From Polychytrium aggregatum (taxonomy: Eukaryota > Chytridiomycota > Chytridiomycetes > Polychytriales), in NCBI RefSeq assembly GCF_025602895.1, contig NW_026516567.1:1-21608 (forward strand): 21,608 nt of DNA, written 5' to 3'. Below, piece after piece: positions 10,181-19,692 of this stretch. The number at the start of each line of letters is the position of its first letter. Within the stretch, counting starts at the first letter, position 1. The notes beneath the pieces are model-generated. The model was given only the letters and a program-made list of their open reading frames with translations. It did no database searches and was not told the DNA's origin. The translations under genes and the position numbers were made by a program.

Positions 10181-11716
10181 TCACCATTTACCAAGAGATT
10201 TGAGGGTGGTGATGGCACCCCTATTGCCTTGCTCGGCTGACCTGCGATACCAGAACAGCGCAGAGTCGATGTCCAGATCGACACCCTCCCCATTCTGATA
10301 GCAGGTGCCGAGCCATCTTTGAGCGTTCCGATTGCCCCGTTCAGCCGACAAACGAAACCATCCGGCAGCTTTGACATGATCCTTTTCGACCCCGCGTCCA
10401 TCATAGTAGCGGCGACCGACTAAATACTGTCCGTATGAGTTGCCTTGGTTTGCAGATTGAACGAACCACCGAAATGCCTTTGGCGTGTTCTTCGGTGAAG
10501 ATAGCTCACAGTGGTAGCAATCTCCCAGCCAGTATTGGCTATCATCGTGCCCCTCGTTGGCGAGTTGCTCCAGCATGACCACTGCTTGCTTGCGATCGAT
10601 CAAAGTTCCAAATCCATGGATGAGACATATGGCCATGAGATGCTTGCAAAGCCAATCTCGCTTCGATCCAAGCTTGCATAAATTGAAGAACTTGCAGGAT
10701 GCTGGAGAGTCAGAGCGTGCCAATCGCCGCTCAGTCAAACAATCATCTGCAAGGAAAAAATCGTCGGACTGGTTGTCGCAGATGATCTTGATCCCTTTTC
10801 GTTCATTTCGCTGCGTACCGCGGCCGAGGTAGTGCATCCATCCAACCATGTATGTGGCAATCGGCTTGATGGTTGGATCGGAGGACTTTGTGCGGACCTC
10901 CTGCCAGCGAGTGAGGGCATCGACATCGCTCTGTTCGACACCCCGGCCGATGAACGAGAACCAGGCTCGCAGAAACACGATTCGGAGTCGACCGTCTTCA
11001 CTACCCTGATCAGCGGCTTTCGTGTACCACTCGATGGCTGCGTCATAGCCCTGCCTGACACCGGTGCCATTCTCATAGCACCGGCCAAGGACAAATTGAG
11101 CCGATGCAACTCCGTGGTTAGCAAGCTTGATATACATATTAATGGCCTTGGTGTGGTCTCGGCACACTCCAAAGCCGTTGCGATAGTAGCCTGCCAGGTG
11201 AAATTGCGCCATTATATGGCCAGCATTGGCTGCGTTGTGAAAATAGTTGAATACCCGCTGGCGCCTGGCCAATAGCACTTCCCAATCTGACTCGTTCTTA
11301 GGCTCGCCGAGGTCGTCATGGAGGATCCGAGCCAGGAAGTACGAAGCTGCAGTGTTTCCCTGGTCTGCCTGAGCAACAAGCCAAGATTGATCGGCAGCAT
11401 CCTGGTCCTTGCAGTGCAGCGAGATGCCGATCTGATCGCTGGGTGTGAGGCCGATCCGCAGCTGGCCGTCTGGATGGCACAATTCTGCCTTCTGGCACCA
11501 GCTGCGGAAGCGGGGCACCTTGGAGCTCAGGAGGAACTGTGCTCGTCGACACACCTGGAGCAGGGTCTTGAGGGTATCATGGTCGAGGGCAAGCTGGAAA
11601 CTCTCGTTGCAGCAGACGATGGCGAAGATGTCTGGGCTGTGGTCGTCGATGGCCAGTCGAGCCATGTCGGGAGAACAGGGGCGATGGTTGGAGCAATGAC
11701 TGGAGCAGCCGGCCAT
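10181..11716 (-). CDS. Sel1-like repeat (SLR/TPR-like) protein
   Basis: Sel1-like repeats form alpha/alpha superhelices that scaffold protein complexes; well-known members act in ER-associated degradation (Hrd3/SEL1L) and in chitin synthase regulation (Chs4/Skt5). This is a single uninterrupted frame of 511 aa from the first ATG at 11716. The frame is open further upstream but without an ATG. The N-terminal ~115 residues are not repetitive and include LALDHDTLKTLLQVCRRAQF, vaguely F-box-like but not convincing. From about residue 120 to the end come repeats of about 36 residues with the A..LG..Y..G.GV core: AQFHLAGYYRNGFGV, AQFVLGRCYENGTGV, ATYMVGWMHYLGRGT, SQYWLGDCY, GQYLVGRRYYDGRGV and AQRWLGTCYQNGEGV. 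There is no signal peptide or membrane helix, so a cytosolic scaffold is likelier than an Hrd3-type ER protein. Lack of introns contrasts with its neighbours and fits a member of an expanded, duplicating family. Confidence 0.9.
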   Translation of the reverse strand: MAGCSSHCSNHRPCSPDMARLAIDDHSPDIFAIVCCNESFQLALDHDTLKTLLQVCRRAQFLLSSKVPRFRSWCQKAELCHPDGQLRIGLTPSDQIGISLHCKDQDAADQSWLVAQADQGNTAASYFLARILHDDLGEPKNESDWEVLLARRQRVFNYFHNAANAGHIMAQFHLAGYYRNGFGVCRDHTKAINMYIKLANHGVASAQFVLGRCYENGTGVRQGYDAAIEWYTKAADQGSEDGRLRIVFLRAWFSFIGRGVEQSDVDALTRWQEVRTKSSDPTIKPIATYMVGWMHYLGRGTQRNERKGIKIICDNQSDDFFLADDCLTERRLARSDSPASCKFFNLCKLGSKRDWLCKHLMAICLIHGFGTLIDRKQAVVMLEQLANEGHDDSQYWLGDCYHCELSSPKNTPKAFRWFVQSANQGNSYGQYLVGRRYYDGRGVEKDHVKAAGWFRLSAERGNRNAQRWLGTCYQNGEGVDLDIDSALFWYRRSAEQGNRGAITTLKSLGKW

Positions 11717-12248
11717 GGTGATTGATGGGAGATGAGGATGTGAGATCAAGGCGATGCGGAGGTGGCGGATGGAGACAAAGCGGCGAGAGAGAGAGAGAGG
11801 GGCACAGCAAGGCAGCCAGCAAGGGCGGAGAATCAAGGCCGAGGGCACGTGGTCTCCCCGTGCATGTCACGCGTGATTCCCTGCGCCACCTCTCAACTCG
11901 GCTCGAATCGCTCTGTCGCCGGATCCAGCCGGCGACTTGCCCAGCCAATCCGCTCTCGGCCACGCTGCTACCACACAGACACAGTGCCAGTCCCGTGCCA
12001 CTGCCTCGTCCTGCGCTTTCGGTCACGCCTTTTTTTTCGCTGCACCGTTCGCTTTGCCTGCCTGCTTGCATCCAGCAGATCGCCGTGATCGCCTCCGTCT
12101 CCGAGTGCCGCTGGCTGCAAGTCGTCTGCGAGCCCCACGCCTGCCCGATCTCGGTGTTTCCAAAACCCACCGTTCCTGCACCACTCCGTCCCCAGGATCA
12201 AGGAGTCAGTCCAATACAAAAGCCGTCGCAAGGATAGCAACAGTCGCC
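11717..12248. promoter_or_regulatory. Divergent promoter region, Sel1-repeat gene and small Ser-rich gene
   Basis: This 532-bp region separates divergent starts. It contains a short GA tract (about 11785-11800) and pyrimidine-rich DNA toward 12249, as in the other leaders of this window. The overlapping open frames on both strands have biased composition and no recognised domain. Confidence 0.45.
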
Positions 12249-12901
12249 ATGGCCTCCGTCCGCAACAGCACACGATTCTCCTCTCGTCTGTTCTCCAAGT
12301 CGTCAATACCCAAGTCGGCGTCATTTGCTCCAAAAGCCACGCCGGCCGCGGCATTCACATTTTCGACATCGTCCACCAGCAGCAGCGCCAGCGGTAGCAC
12401 CAGCGGTAGCACGAATGCTCTGCCCCAGCAGACATCGTCGCCGTCGGGGGCGGGTCTTGCCGGCCTGACATCGATTGTGAGTAACAGCGTCGATAGCCGC
12501 GTGGACACCCATTCGATCGGATGGCAGGATTCGGTCGCACTACCATTGCGATATCATTTTGGTCGCTCCAGTGGCGATGCCTCTGCTTGAGCGTCCGTCG
12601 ATCGTGTTCGTTGAACAGCATTGGATTGGGCTGACACCGACTGTCGTCAGTCGCTCACTTGTGGCTGTGTGGCTGTGTGGCTCTGATAGCGTCAGATGCT
12701 TGGTGCTGCTCTGTAGGATGCGGCCCTGGTCGGTCTCAGATCACTCCTGTTGGCTGAAACATTGATCATGAAGCTAATCCAAGTATTACTTGTGTTGTCC
12801 CGCAGCCCCGCGTCCCGTCGGCGATCGCGAACGCCCGTGCCCAGCAATCACAGCTGGCCCTCCTCGTTTCCCAGGGATCAAGCCAAAATGATGGGGTATA
12901 G
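12249..12901 (+). CDS. Small Ser/Thr-rich protein, possibly mitochondrial; function unknown
   Basis: I do not recognise this family. ATG at 12249 opens 76 codons up to a GTGAGT donor at 12477. A 329-bp intron ends at CCCGCAG (12805), after which the frame continues in phase as PRVPSAIANARAQQSQLALL and stops at 12901, for 107 aa. Alternatively exon 2 is spliced again at the GTACGT overlapping that stop (12901) to an acceptor at 13002, ending at 13051 (123 aa, tail IPAARSRIAWTDLDC). If the first intron is retained, the frame closes at 12590 (113 aa). The N-terminus (MASVRNSTRFSSRLFSKSS) has Arg, Lys and Ser with no acidic residue, which resembles a mitochondrial presequence. It is followed by a Ser/Thr/Gly low-complexity stretch. 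The evidence is the start context and good splice sites only; no homology was seen. Confidence 0.4.
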
Positions 12902-13233
12902 TACGTTAATTCACTTTTCTTGCGAGGGAAATGGAGTCTGCCGAGTGCGCTGCGGTGTTAAGCTGCTTGGATGTGGATCGAGCTCTTCACGCTCCTGCCC
13001 AGCATCCCGGCCGCTCGCTCTCGGATCGCCTGGACAGACCTTGATTGCTGACGGTGGCAAACGAGGCTCGAGCTGAGAATGGGTGCTCGACAAGGGACGA
13101 GAAACACGCCAGCGGGACTCATCGACTTTTGTTCTATTTCGTCGCTTGATGCATTCTGCTTTCCCCGTATTCCTCTTGCGCCTACTTGCGGGTGTCGTGA
13201 CTGCCAATTGGCCCTGGCAACCGACTCGGACAA

Positions 13234-13265
13234 TCGATCCTGATACTCGATCCTGATACTCGATC
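13234..13265. repeat. 14-bp tandem repeat (CGATCCTGATACT), two copies plus part
   Basis: Two adjacent copies of TCGATCCTGATACT are followed by TCGATCGC. Confidence 0.8.
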
Positions 13266-13642
13266 GCTGCCTCGTTTTCGACGCACTTCGAACCGCAACT
13301 CACCTCTGCAACTGCATACCCCCCTGTTCGTGGCTGGTTTCATGCAAGGGTTAAGATATAATGCCGTTGACGAATGGCATATTTTGGATCGCTGGAGTGT
13401 TGCCGGAAGAAGGAACCCTTTCCGAAATAGAGCACGCCCTCGAAGCTGCAGCGTTGGCGACGGGCTTTCTTTCTCCTCAGAGTCCACCGTGACTGGTGCT
13501 CGCTGCTGTCCGTGTCCATCATGACCGACCCTTTCATGGAGCTGCGTATCCGCCTCATGACCCCGGTCCTTCACGGGACTGCCGCAGCGGGCTGGGGTGT
13601 CCTGCCGAAGGCGCAGACCATGTCTTCGCCGCTCCGCTGTGG

Positions 13643-13664
13643 CGTGGTGGTGGTGGTGGTGGTG
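13643..13664. repeat. (GTG)n / (CAC)n microsatellite
   Basis: Seven or so GTG triplets produce a Val, Gly/Trp or His run depending on frame and strand. This explains the odd translations in this stretch. Confidence 0.95.
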
Positions 13665-14440
13665 CGGCAGCTTGGACGCACGGGGTGCAAACAGCGCCCG
13701 CGCGGCTGTGGCCCAGCCGGGCCGAGAACGCCAGCGCAAACCCAGCCACGAAAGACATGGGACTGACGAAAGCCTCATGGGCAATAATGTCGGTACCGTG
13801 GGAGAAGTGTGTACTTCATGATGTGCCTCACGGAATGTGCTTCATGATGTGCTCATGCGTCTCACAGTTTGCTTCCGTTTCGCTGGGCCTTCCCGCCGAT
13901 CGAGTTTCCACGCCGAGCTCCTTGCGCATCTGGCGGGTGCCCATCATGGCCGCCAGTCGTCCCCCTCAATCTCGCCCGGGTCACTCGCGGGCCTGCTGAT
14001 GCGAGCGAGGATCAGCGAGGACTGGCTGCAAACAATGGCATGGGTCATGCGCTGCCGCCCTCGCCGGCTGACCCTGCTCCCCCGCCATTCAAATGGCCAG
14101 CGCGGCCTCTATTGCAAATGCCGGCCTTGCTTGTGCACAGCACTTCCCTCTTCTCCTCTCGCCCTTGAGCCCAACGCCCTCGCTGAACAACACAATCCCT
14201 GGCATCGAGGCCAGCGCTTGCTTCTCCTCCTCCCCCGTCTCCACAAGGCACATCCCACCACCATCGCACCATCTCGCCTCCCTTGCAAATACACATCCTC
14301 TGCACACCCCTCAAGCACACCCCTCAAGCACGCCACACACACACGCCCGCGCCACGTGGTCTCCGCAAGTCCGCCTCCAGCGACTCCGACCTGCGCTCCC
14401 TGTCCTTCGGACATATCTGCGAGGGCGTCCTGGCCAGCCT

Positions 14441-14501
14441 GCCTCTCCTTCCATCTGCCTGCCTCTCCTTCCATCTGCCTCTGCCTCGCCTTCCATCTGC
14501 T
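14441..14501. repeat. 20-bp C/T-rich tandem repeat upstream of the membrane protein gene
   Basis: Two exact copies of GCCTCTCCTTCCATCTGCCT (14441-14460 and 14461-14480) and a diverged third lie in the pyrimidine-rich leader. A 13-bp duplication (CACACCCCTCAAG) lies near 14303-14328. Confidence 0.9.
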
Positions 14502-14745
14502 CCCGTGGCCTGCTTTTGCTCACCAAACTGAGCCAAAGCTGAACTCCCGCCCATCCGTGAACAGCGCTTGCCAACTCTGTCGGTCCCGTCTCTGCCACTC
14601 GTCCAGCCCCGGTCGCCGCAGATATCCGGTTGTTTCTCTTCACTTTTCTTCAGATAGCTCCCAACTGCCTCTTCGCTGTCTCTTCCCTTGCTCTCCCGGT
14701 GCATTTTTGAGCAGAGTAATCCCCAAGAGAGACCTTTCTTGATCC

Positions 14746-17204
14746 ATGCCGCCAAACCGCACGACTCCACGTCCAAAGCCTGCTCGCCGTTCGAGCAGGA
14801 ACGATGACGACAGCCAGGACCATGGCCGACCTGCCGCATCAGTCCTCTCCAATCTGAATGAGCATGTTGCATCTCTCCAACGTGCCGAGCCCGGCGACCA
14901 GAGCTGGAGCCCCTTCAACTCGGTCGGCGGAAGCCCCGTGATTGTCCATTGCGGCCTCAAGGACGTTGTTGCCCTGGATGACCAATGTAAGTCGTTGCCG
15001 CCACTCCGTTGGCGGGTGTTGTGATGAGCATGGGCCTGTCCTGTCGACCTTTCTGCCACTCAGCGCGTGTGCCGGGGTGGCCGAACGAGCATGGTGCAAG
15101 CCCGCCATCTTTCGTGACAGCCACTAGAGTGGATTTGTTCGCCAGTTTGACCAACGCCGTGTTCACCCTGCCACTTTTCACTGACATTCTCTCGTTTTCA
15201 CTGACACCTCCCGTTTCCATTGGCACCCTCCCCCCACTCCTCGGACTGCGCTGGGGTGAATCGCGCAGCATTCCATGGCTCAAGCTCGGACCTCGAGCTG
15301 TGGGAAACTCAAGACGACTCCGATGTGGAGCACGAAGTCCTGAACCAGTTTCTGGAGTCCATCCAAGCCGTCCCCACCGGCACGGATAGTCTCAAGTCAA
15401 CCTCCTCGAGCGACAGCAAAGGCTTGAGTTGCGAGTCGTCGCGTATCTCTTCTCTTTCGTCCTTTGCCGATAGCAAGTCCGAGCCCGGGACAATCGCGAG
15501 CCAGCCCTCCCTCATCGACCCTGTCCCTTCGCCAAATGCAAGACTTGCTCCCAACCAACCCGGCATCATCGCCAGCGAAGCTACTGATGCTGGTGACCGC
15601 CCAGCCACCAAAGACTGTCCGCGCATAAGCCTTGGCACGTCAGAGTCCGTCGAGTCTGTCGATCCTTGTGAAGTGCCGGAGGAGTTCCTCGTGCCCGACT
15701 GCGACGTCGATCCAGACTTTTCGCTTGTGGGTCAGTCTAGCTTTGCCAAAGGCTCCTCTGCGGTCGATATGTCCTCCTCTATGGGTAGCGATACGCTGTT
15801 CATGCCTCTCCCGTACATCGAAACCACCGCTGACGAGCCCAACGACGCTGTCAAGCAACCCGAGCCGATCGATTCCCACGGATCATCCAAGGAGCCGGGA
15901 TCCCAAGGGTCGGTGTCTAGGCTGTTCTCGCTTGACTTTTTGTGCCACAGCAAGGCCCGAGCTGGTTCGACATCTCTCCCAGACCGCAGCTGGCTCGAGT
16001 TCCACCTGTCTGACCGCAAGGCCGCTCGAGCCGGCACAGCAGGCACCGAACGCACCTCGAACTGGCCCGCCCTCATGGTCAGTGTCGTGCTGTTCCTGTT
16101 CGCTGGCGCCCTCTACTCCGGCACTACCGGCTGGACGCCAGCCACAACAGCGTCTGACGGCCATGCTCAGAGCGACTGGCTTGACTTGGTCCAAGTGCCG
16201 TCGTGGAGCCAGCTCTTGGTTTGGACGGAGAAGGAAGCGCCGCCATGTCACTGGTGCTATGACGTGGTCCATGCCTCCTGTTGCCCAGTAGACGGACTCG
16301 AGTTCTGCGAACGAGAAGGCCAGACAGAGTGCCCCAATCTGGGCTATATCCGGCCGCCCCCGTCCACCCAAATCCTGGACCAGTCGTTCTGGGAGACGCT
16401 GATGGAACTGTTGCACACCTTCCGGCGCAACTCCCTTTCCGAGGCGGGCAAGCTCCTCGGCTCGATCCCTGAGCTGTTCAATACGATCTGGGTAAGCCGC
16501 GCCATGCCCATGCCCATGCACATGTCTCTGGGATCTGACGAACGGGACTGAGTGCTATTGCATCGAAGCAACATGTGTGTGCAGCCTTGATGGGGCTGAA
16601 CTTGATGGGGCTGATCTTGATGGGGCTGATCTTGATGGGGCTGATCTTGATGGGGCTGATCTTGATGGATCGTCGAAAAGTCGAGATCTAACCGCTATCC
16701 GAACTGCTGCTGCCATCTTCGACGCCCTTTGCGATGTCTATTCAGAAGGTCGACTATCTGCCGTCGGCTCGAGGAATCGTCGACTTGGACTGGCTCAAGC
16801 AGTTCATGGCCTTTGTGAGCGAATACATCAAGACGGAATGGAGAAACGAGTACGACCGAGAAAAGATGCGATTCAGGCGCGCATGGAGCTTCATGTCCAG
16901 ACAAGGCGAGAGCGCCAGACAGATTTATGTGAGTGCTGCGTGAGATCTGGTCCAATGGCATGTGGTGACTACTCTGGAATGGGGCGCACAAATGCTCACT
17001 CTGCTCACTCTCGTCTTGCTTTGTTGTGTTGCTGTGGTGCGGTGTGGTGTGGTGCGGTGTGGTGCGGTGTGTTGTTTCTAGGATGGAATTTATGACCGCA
17101 TTTACGACGGCATTTCCAACACCCACATCGACATGAACGTGCTGAACCTCCAGGAGGTATTCGAGAAACTCAAGAGCGCCACCGGCTTCAAACAGGACGT
17201 GTAA
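14746..17204 (+). CDS. Unrecognised single-pass membrane protein with a six-Cys cluster
   Basis: I do not recognise the family. Proposed exons are 14746-14986, 15269-16491, 16746-16928 and 17082-17204, with clean GTAAGT, GTAAGC and GTGAGT donors, AG acceptors and agreeing phases, giving 589 aa. The N-terminal ~340 residues are hydrophilic, Ser/Asp/Pro-rich and begin with a basic segment (PKPARRSSRNDDD). A single hydrophobic helix, about residues 345-364 (WPALMVSVVLFLFAGALYSG), follows a basic stretch, and there is no N-terminal signal peptide. That predicts a type II protein with the N-terminus cytosolic. Past the helix comes C-x2-C-x7-CC-x7-C-x7-C at about 407-435. A largely helical, charged C-terminal part spans exons 2-4 (LDWLKQFMAFVSEYIKTEWR, IYDRIYDGISNTHIDMNVL). 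Cysteines in the predicted lumen or outside the cell could form disulfides. Phase agreement over four exons supports a real gene. Confidence 0.75.
16586..16668. repeat. 15-bp tandem repeat in intron 2 of the membrane protein gene
   Basis: Five near-exact copies of CTTGATGGGGCTGAT and a partial sixth lie inside intron 16492-16745. Because the unit is a multiple of three, one frame reads as repeated ADLDG. The upstream exon frame stops at 16551 if the intron is retained, so the repeat is not in the main coding frame. Confidence 0.95.
17032..17076. repeat. GTGTGGTGCG-type repeat in intron 3 of the membrane protein gene
   Basis: Interleaved GGTGTGGT and GGTGCGGT words of 5- and 10-bp period run almost to the TTTCTAG acceptor at 17081, replacing the usual pyrimidine tract with G/T sequence. 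Confidence 0.9.
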
Positions 17205-18283
17205 GGTCCCGATATGGCTGAAGCCAACATCGGCCAGCCAGCGACCACTGCTGTCGGTACGTATTGTAGCTTAGTTGGACTCGGAGGGGAGCGCTCCGGC
17301 TGAATGGGTCCCAGTGCACTCGGCGCTCATCCGAGGACGAGCAGGACTGCGGTCGACAAAGAGGCACTTGGTGACTCGTCGACCCGGCTCTCTCCTCCCT
17401 CCCCTCCCCCAAATGTGCCCCTCGGTTTCGATTTCTTCCTTTCGTTCGACCTCGGTGTCCGTCTTCTCGATACCGGCCGCTCCTCGACCTCGATCATCAC
17501 GACCTCGACCCTCTGCTTGTCTTTCGGTGAACTCGTCCGCGCTGTCAAACGAACGGACATCACAGATCGCTCGTGGGGGCGGGGAGGTGCATCGTTGCAT
17601 TGAGATACAAACCGACTGCGAGTGATATCGACCTTCTGTTTGGTGCATTGTACAGTTTATATTTTTTGGGGGGTTTCTGTTTTTGTTTTTTTGGTTTTGG
17701 ATTTTGGATTTTGCTGTTTTTGCTTTTGCTTCAGAGTGTTAGGGGGGGAGCGTGGACATGATGATTTACTTCAGAGAGAAAGGCTATTGCGTGCGTCAAG
17801 GGAGAAGCACAAAGGAACTCAGAGTCACGCACTCGATGAGAGGAGAAGGGATGAGGGCGAGAGATCCACTTGCCCGCTGTCAAATCACTTTTCCCCCTGG
17901 TCGATGACCGAACACGCATACACTGTATTCAGGGGGAAATGAGACTGGCACTCCGAGACCAGTGTGCAGGTCGATTGTGGAGACCGGAGAGCTACCGGTG
18001 GTCTTCACTCGGAGGCCCATTCACCCACTCGAAATACTGTCACAGATTCGTTCCATTTGATATGGCCCTCCTGCATCTTGCCATCATCAGCATCCACTCC
18101 CTGGGACATTGAGTGATGGACGAATGCGTTCTTGCGGCAAATAGTCTGTGGTTCCAAGGCATGACCCAAGAGCCAAAATGTACATGAGAGGAAGGGAGTA
18201 AACTGGAGGACCATGCTGTCGAGCGGTCGGGAGTGTGATGGATCGGAAACGAGGAGGAGAATCGACGAGCTGTAGATAAAAAA
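17205..18283. other. Convergent intergenic region, membrane protein gene to dynactin-like gene
   Basis: About 1.08 kb. It contains a short ATG frame at 17214 (MAEANIGQPATTAV) that reaches a GTACGT donor within 45 bp but has no convincing downstream exon. A TC-rich block follows at 17380-17520. A remarkably T/G-rich tract at about 17650-17740 has repeated TTTTGGATTTTGG words. From 17750 to 18280 no supported coding sequence was seen. Confidence 0.4.
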
Positions 18284-19095
18284 TCAGGAGGTAGAGGCGG
18301 GGAGGACATTAATGCCCCTCAAGCTTCTTCTGTCTTCGGCCTTGAGCACGCGCAACTCCAGAGTCGTCAGCATCTCCTGGTACCAAACCAAAGACTTCGG
18401 AGAGAGTATGGACCTGGGACGGTGAAGGAACGATCGATGTGAGGGGCGGGTGTGTGAGAGGCGGCGATGTGCAGGATCAAGTTGGATCATGTTTTGCCTT
18501 GCCCGACGATCCAGTCGACCCCTTGGACTTGAACGGTGGGGGGCCCCCGTCACTCGATGCAACACACTCTACTCCACTCTACTCCACTCTACCTCACTCT
18601 CGTCCACTCTACTCCGCTCCAACTTGGCCCGACCGGCGTTTACAAATTTTTGGTAGGTGTCCATGATGATCAGTAATGGGTATGGATCGCTTGTGGCGGT
18701 TTCGGTCTGCAGCGCATAGCGGGCCCCCTCCAGAGGCGCAAGGCTGCGGCAGCAACTTGTCCAGGTCTGCGGTGCCGACACAGCGCAAAAGTAATGTTAG
18801 CGAGCGGGGTCTCTTCGTAGCAGAGCCCTAGTAGCAGAGAGAAAGGGAGAAAGAGAAAGAAAAGCAAGCCAGACCTTTCAGGAGCGGGTTGTCCAGCTCG
18901 GTATGCAGGAATTCAATCTCTTTGAGCTGGTGCTCGAGCTCGGCCCACTCTTCCTCGGCGTTCAGAACCAGCTCCCGCTTGACTTCGACCTCGCGGGTCT
19001 CGCTGGCGTTGGACTCGGCGGCAGGCAGCTTGGACTCGAGCAGGCTCCTCAGCTCGGTGTCTGTGGCCCGATTGAAACCAGTGACGATCGTGGCG

Positions 19096-19126
<31 letters not shown>

Positions 19127-19478
19127 ATGTGATGATAATTCAACGAGCTGGTCGCCGGGCGACGGCGACAGCATCTTGACATGGATGCCATACGATCCGA
19201 TAGGATAGATTGCATTGCACAGGCCAATCGCACACCCCTCCTCCTCTGCAGGCCTCCTTACACTGATGCAGGAACTCGCCGATGGCTCGCTTCTCCTCGG
19301 ATATGGACCGCAGCTTGTTCTGGATGAGCTGGACGGTCCCGAGCAGAGATCCCTGCGAGGCAGCAGCCTCGAGGGCCCGCTCGCTCAGGCCGGCGAGGTG
19401 CGGCGAGGTCAGGATCTCGAGGTGTCGCAGGCGCTCGTCGAGGAGGCGGAGCTGGTCATCCACAAACTGCTTCTCCAT
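18284..19478 (-). CDS. DCTN3: Dynactin subunit p24 (DCTN3)-like protein; frame disrupted twice as sequenced
   Basis: Dynactin p24 is a small coiled-coil subunit of the dynactin shoulder, the dynein cofactor complex. Proposed exons are 19478-19262, 19060-18875, 18766-18644 and 18413-18284, all with GT..AG ends. Exon 1 gives LRLLDERLRHLEIL and LIQNKLRSISEEKRAIGEFL. Exon 2 gives ELVLNAEEEWAELEHQLKEI then FLHTELDNPLLK, which lines up with the AEEQ..L..Q..LLEQVNALVPMLD segment I recall for animal p24. Exon 3 starts DLDKLLPQ, but LAPLEGARYALQTETA continues one base out of frame. Exon 4 starts VHTLSEVF, but VWYQEMLTTLELRVLKAEDR continues one base out of frame. The total would be about 217 residues if continuous, near the family's length (about 190). 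Predicted coiled coils fit. The family call rests on remembered similarity and architecture; another small coiled-coil subunit is possible. Confidence 0.6.
18565..18620. repeat. 10-bp tandem repeat in intron 3 of the dynactin-like gene
   Basis: About five copies of CCACTCTACT, some diverged (CTCACTCTCG, CCGCTCC), lie inside intron 18414-18643. Confidence 0.9.
19094..19127. repeat. (GAT)n microsatellite in intron 1 of the dynactin-like gene
   Basis: About ten GAT triplets with one GGT interruption lie inside intron 19061-19261. Confidence 0.9.
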
Positions 19479-19692
19479 GGCTGGTGTGTGTGCGTGTGCG
19501 TGTGCTTGTCTCGAGGGGGAGGTTGGTACGTGCTCCGAGGGTTGGAGAGAACTGGGGTTGTATCGACTGTGCTGGCTGGCCGGCTTATGCTGATGGCTAT
19601 TGCCGATGCCAATGCCGATGCTGGATGGTGGATGATGGCGACGAGGGGGGAAAGCGATGGCGACGGACTTGGGAAAGCGAGCCCGCGATCCA

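Larger units (their letters stand above)
12902..14745. other. Long stretch without a confident gene
   Basis: About 1.8 kb lies between the small Ser-rich gene and the membrane protein gene. Open frames are frequent on both strands (for example plus 13837-14742 and minus 13182-13784). Their translations are Pro/Ser/His/Arg-rich low complexity, and part of one is a His run produced by a GTG/CAC microsatellite. One plus-strand ATG at 13520 (MTDPFMELRIRLMTPVLHG) looks marginally protein-like but leads into the same microsatellite. From about 14100 to 14745 the sequence is C/T-rich with several short tandem repeats, probably the promoter and leader of the next gene. Confidence 0.4.

Noticed and set aside
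13182..13784. Minus-strand frame with a run of seven His
   Set aside because: The His run comes from the GTG/CAC microsatellite, the frame starts without an ATG, and nothing around it resembles a domain.
13837..14742. 301-codon plus-strand open frame upstream of the membrane protein gene
   Set aside because: The translation is His/Pro/Ser/Leu-rich from C/T-rich tandem repeats and runs to just before the ATG at 14746; it is better read as promoter and leader.
16577..17095. 172-codon frame with ADLDG repeats as a separate pentapeptide-repeat gene
   Set aside because: It begins in an intronic minisatellite and then runs through exon 3 of the membrane protein gene in the wrong frame.
17214..17628. 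Two-exon gene starting MAEANIGQPATTAV with a GTACGT donor
   Set aside because: The only in-phase downstream reading is Arg/Ser/Pro-rich and unconvincing; the donor alone is not enough.
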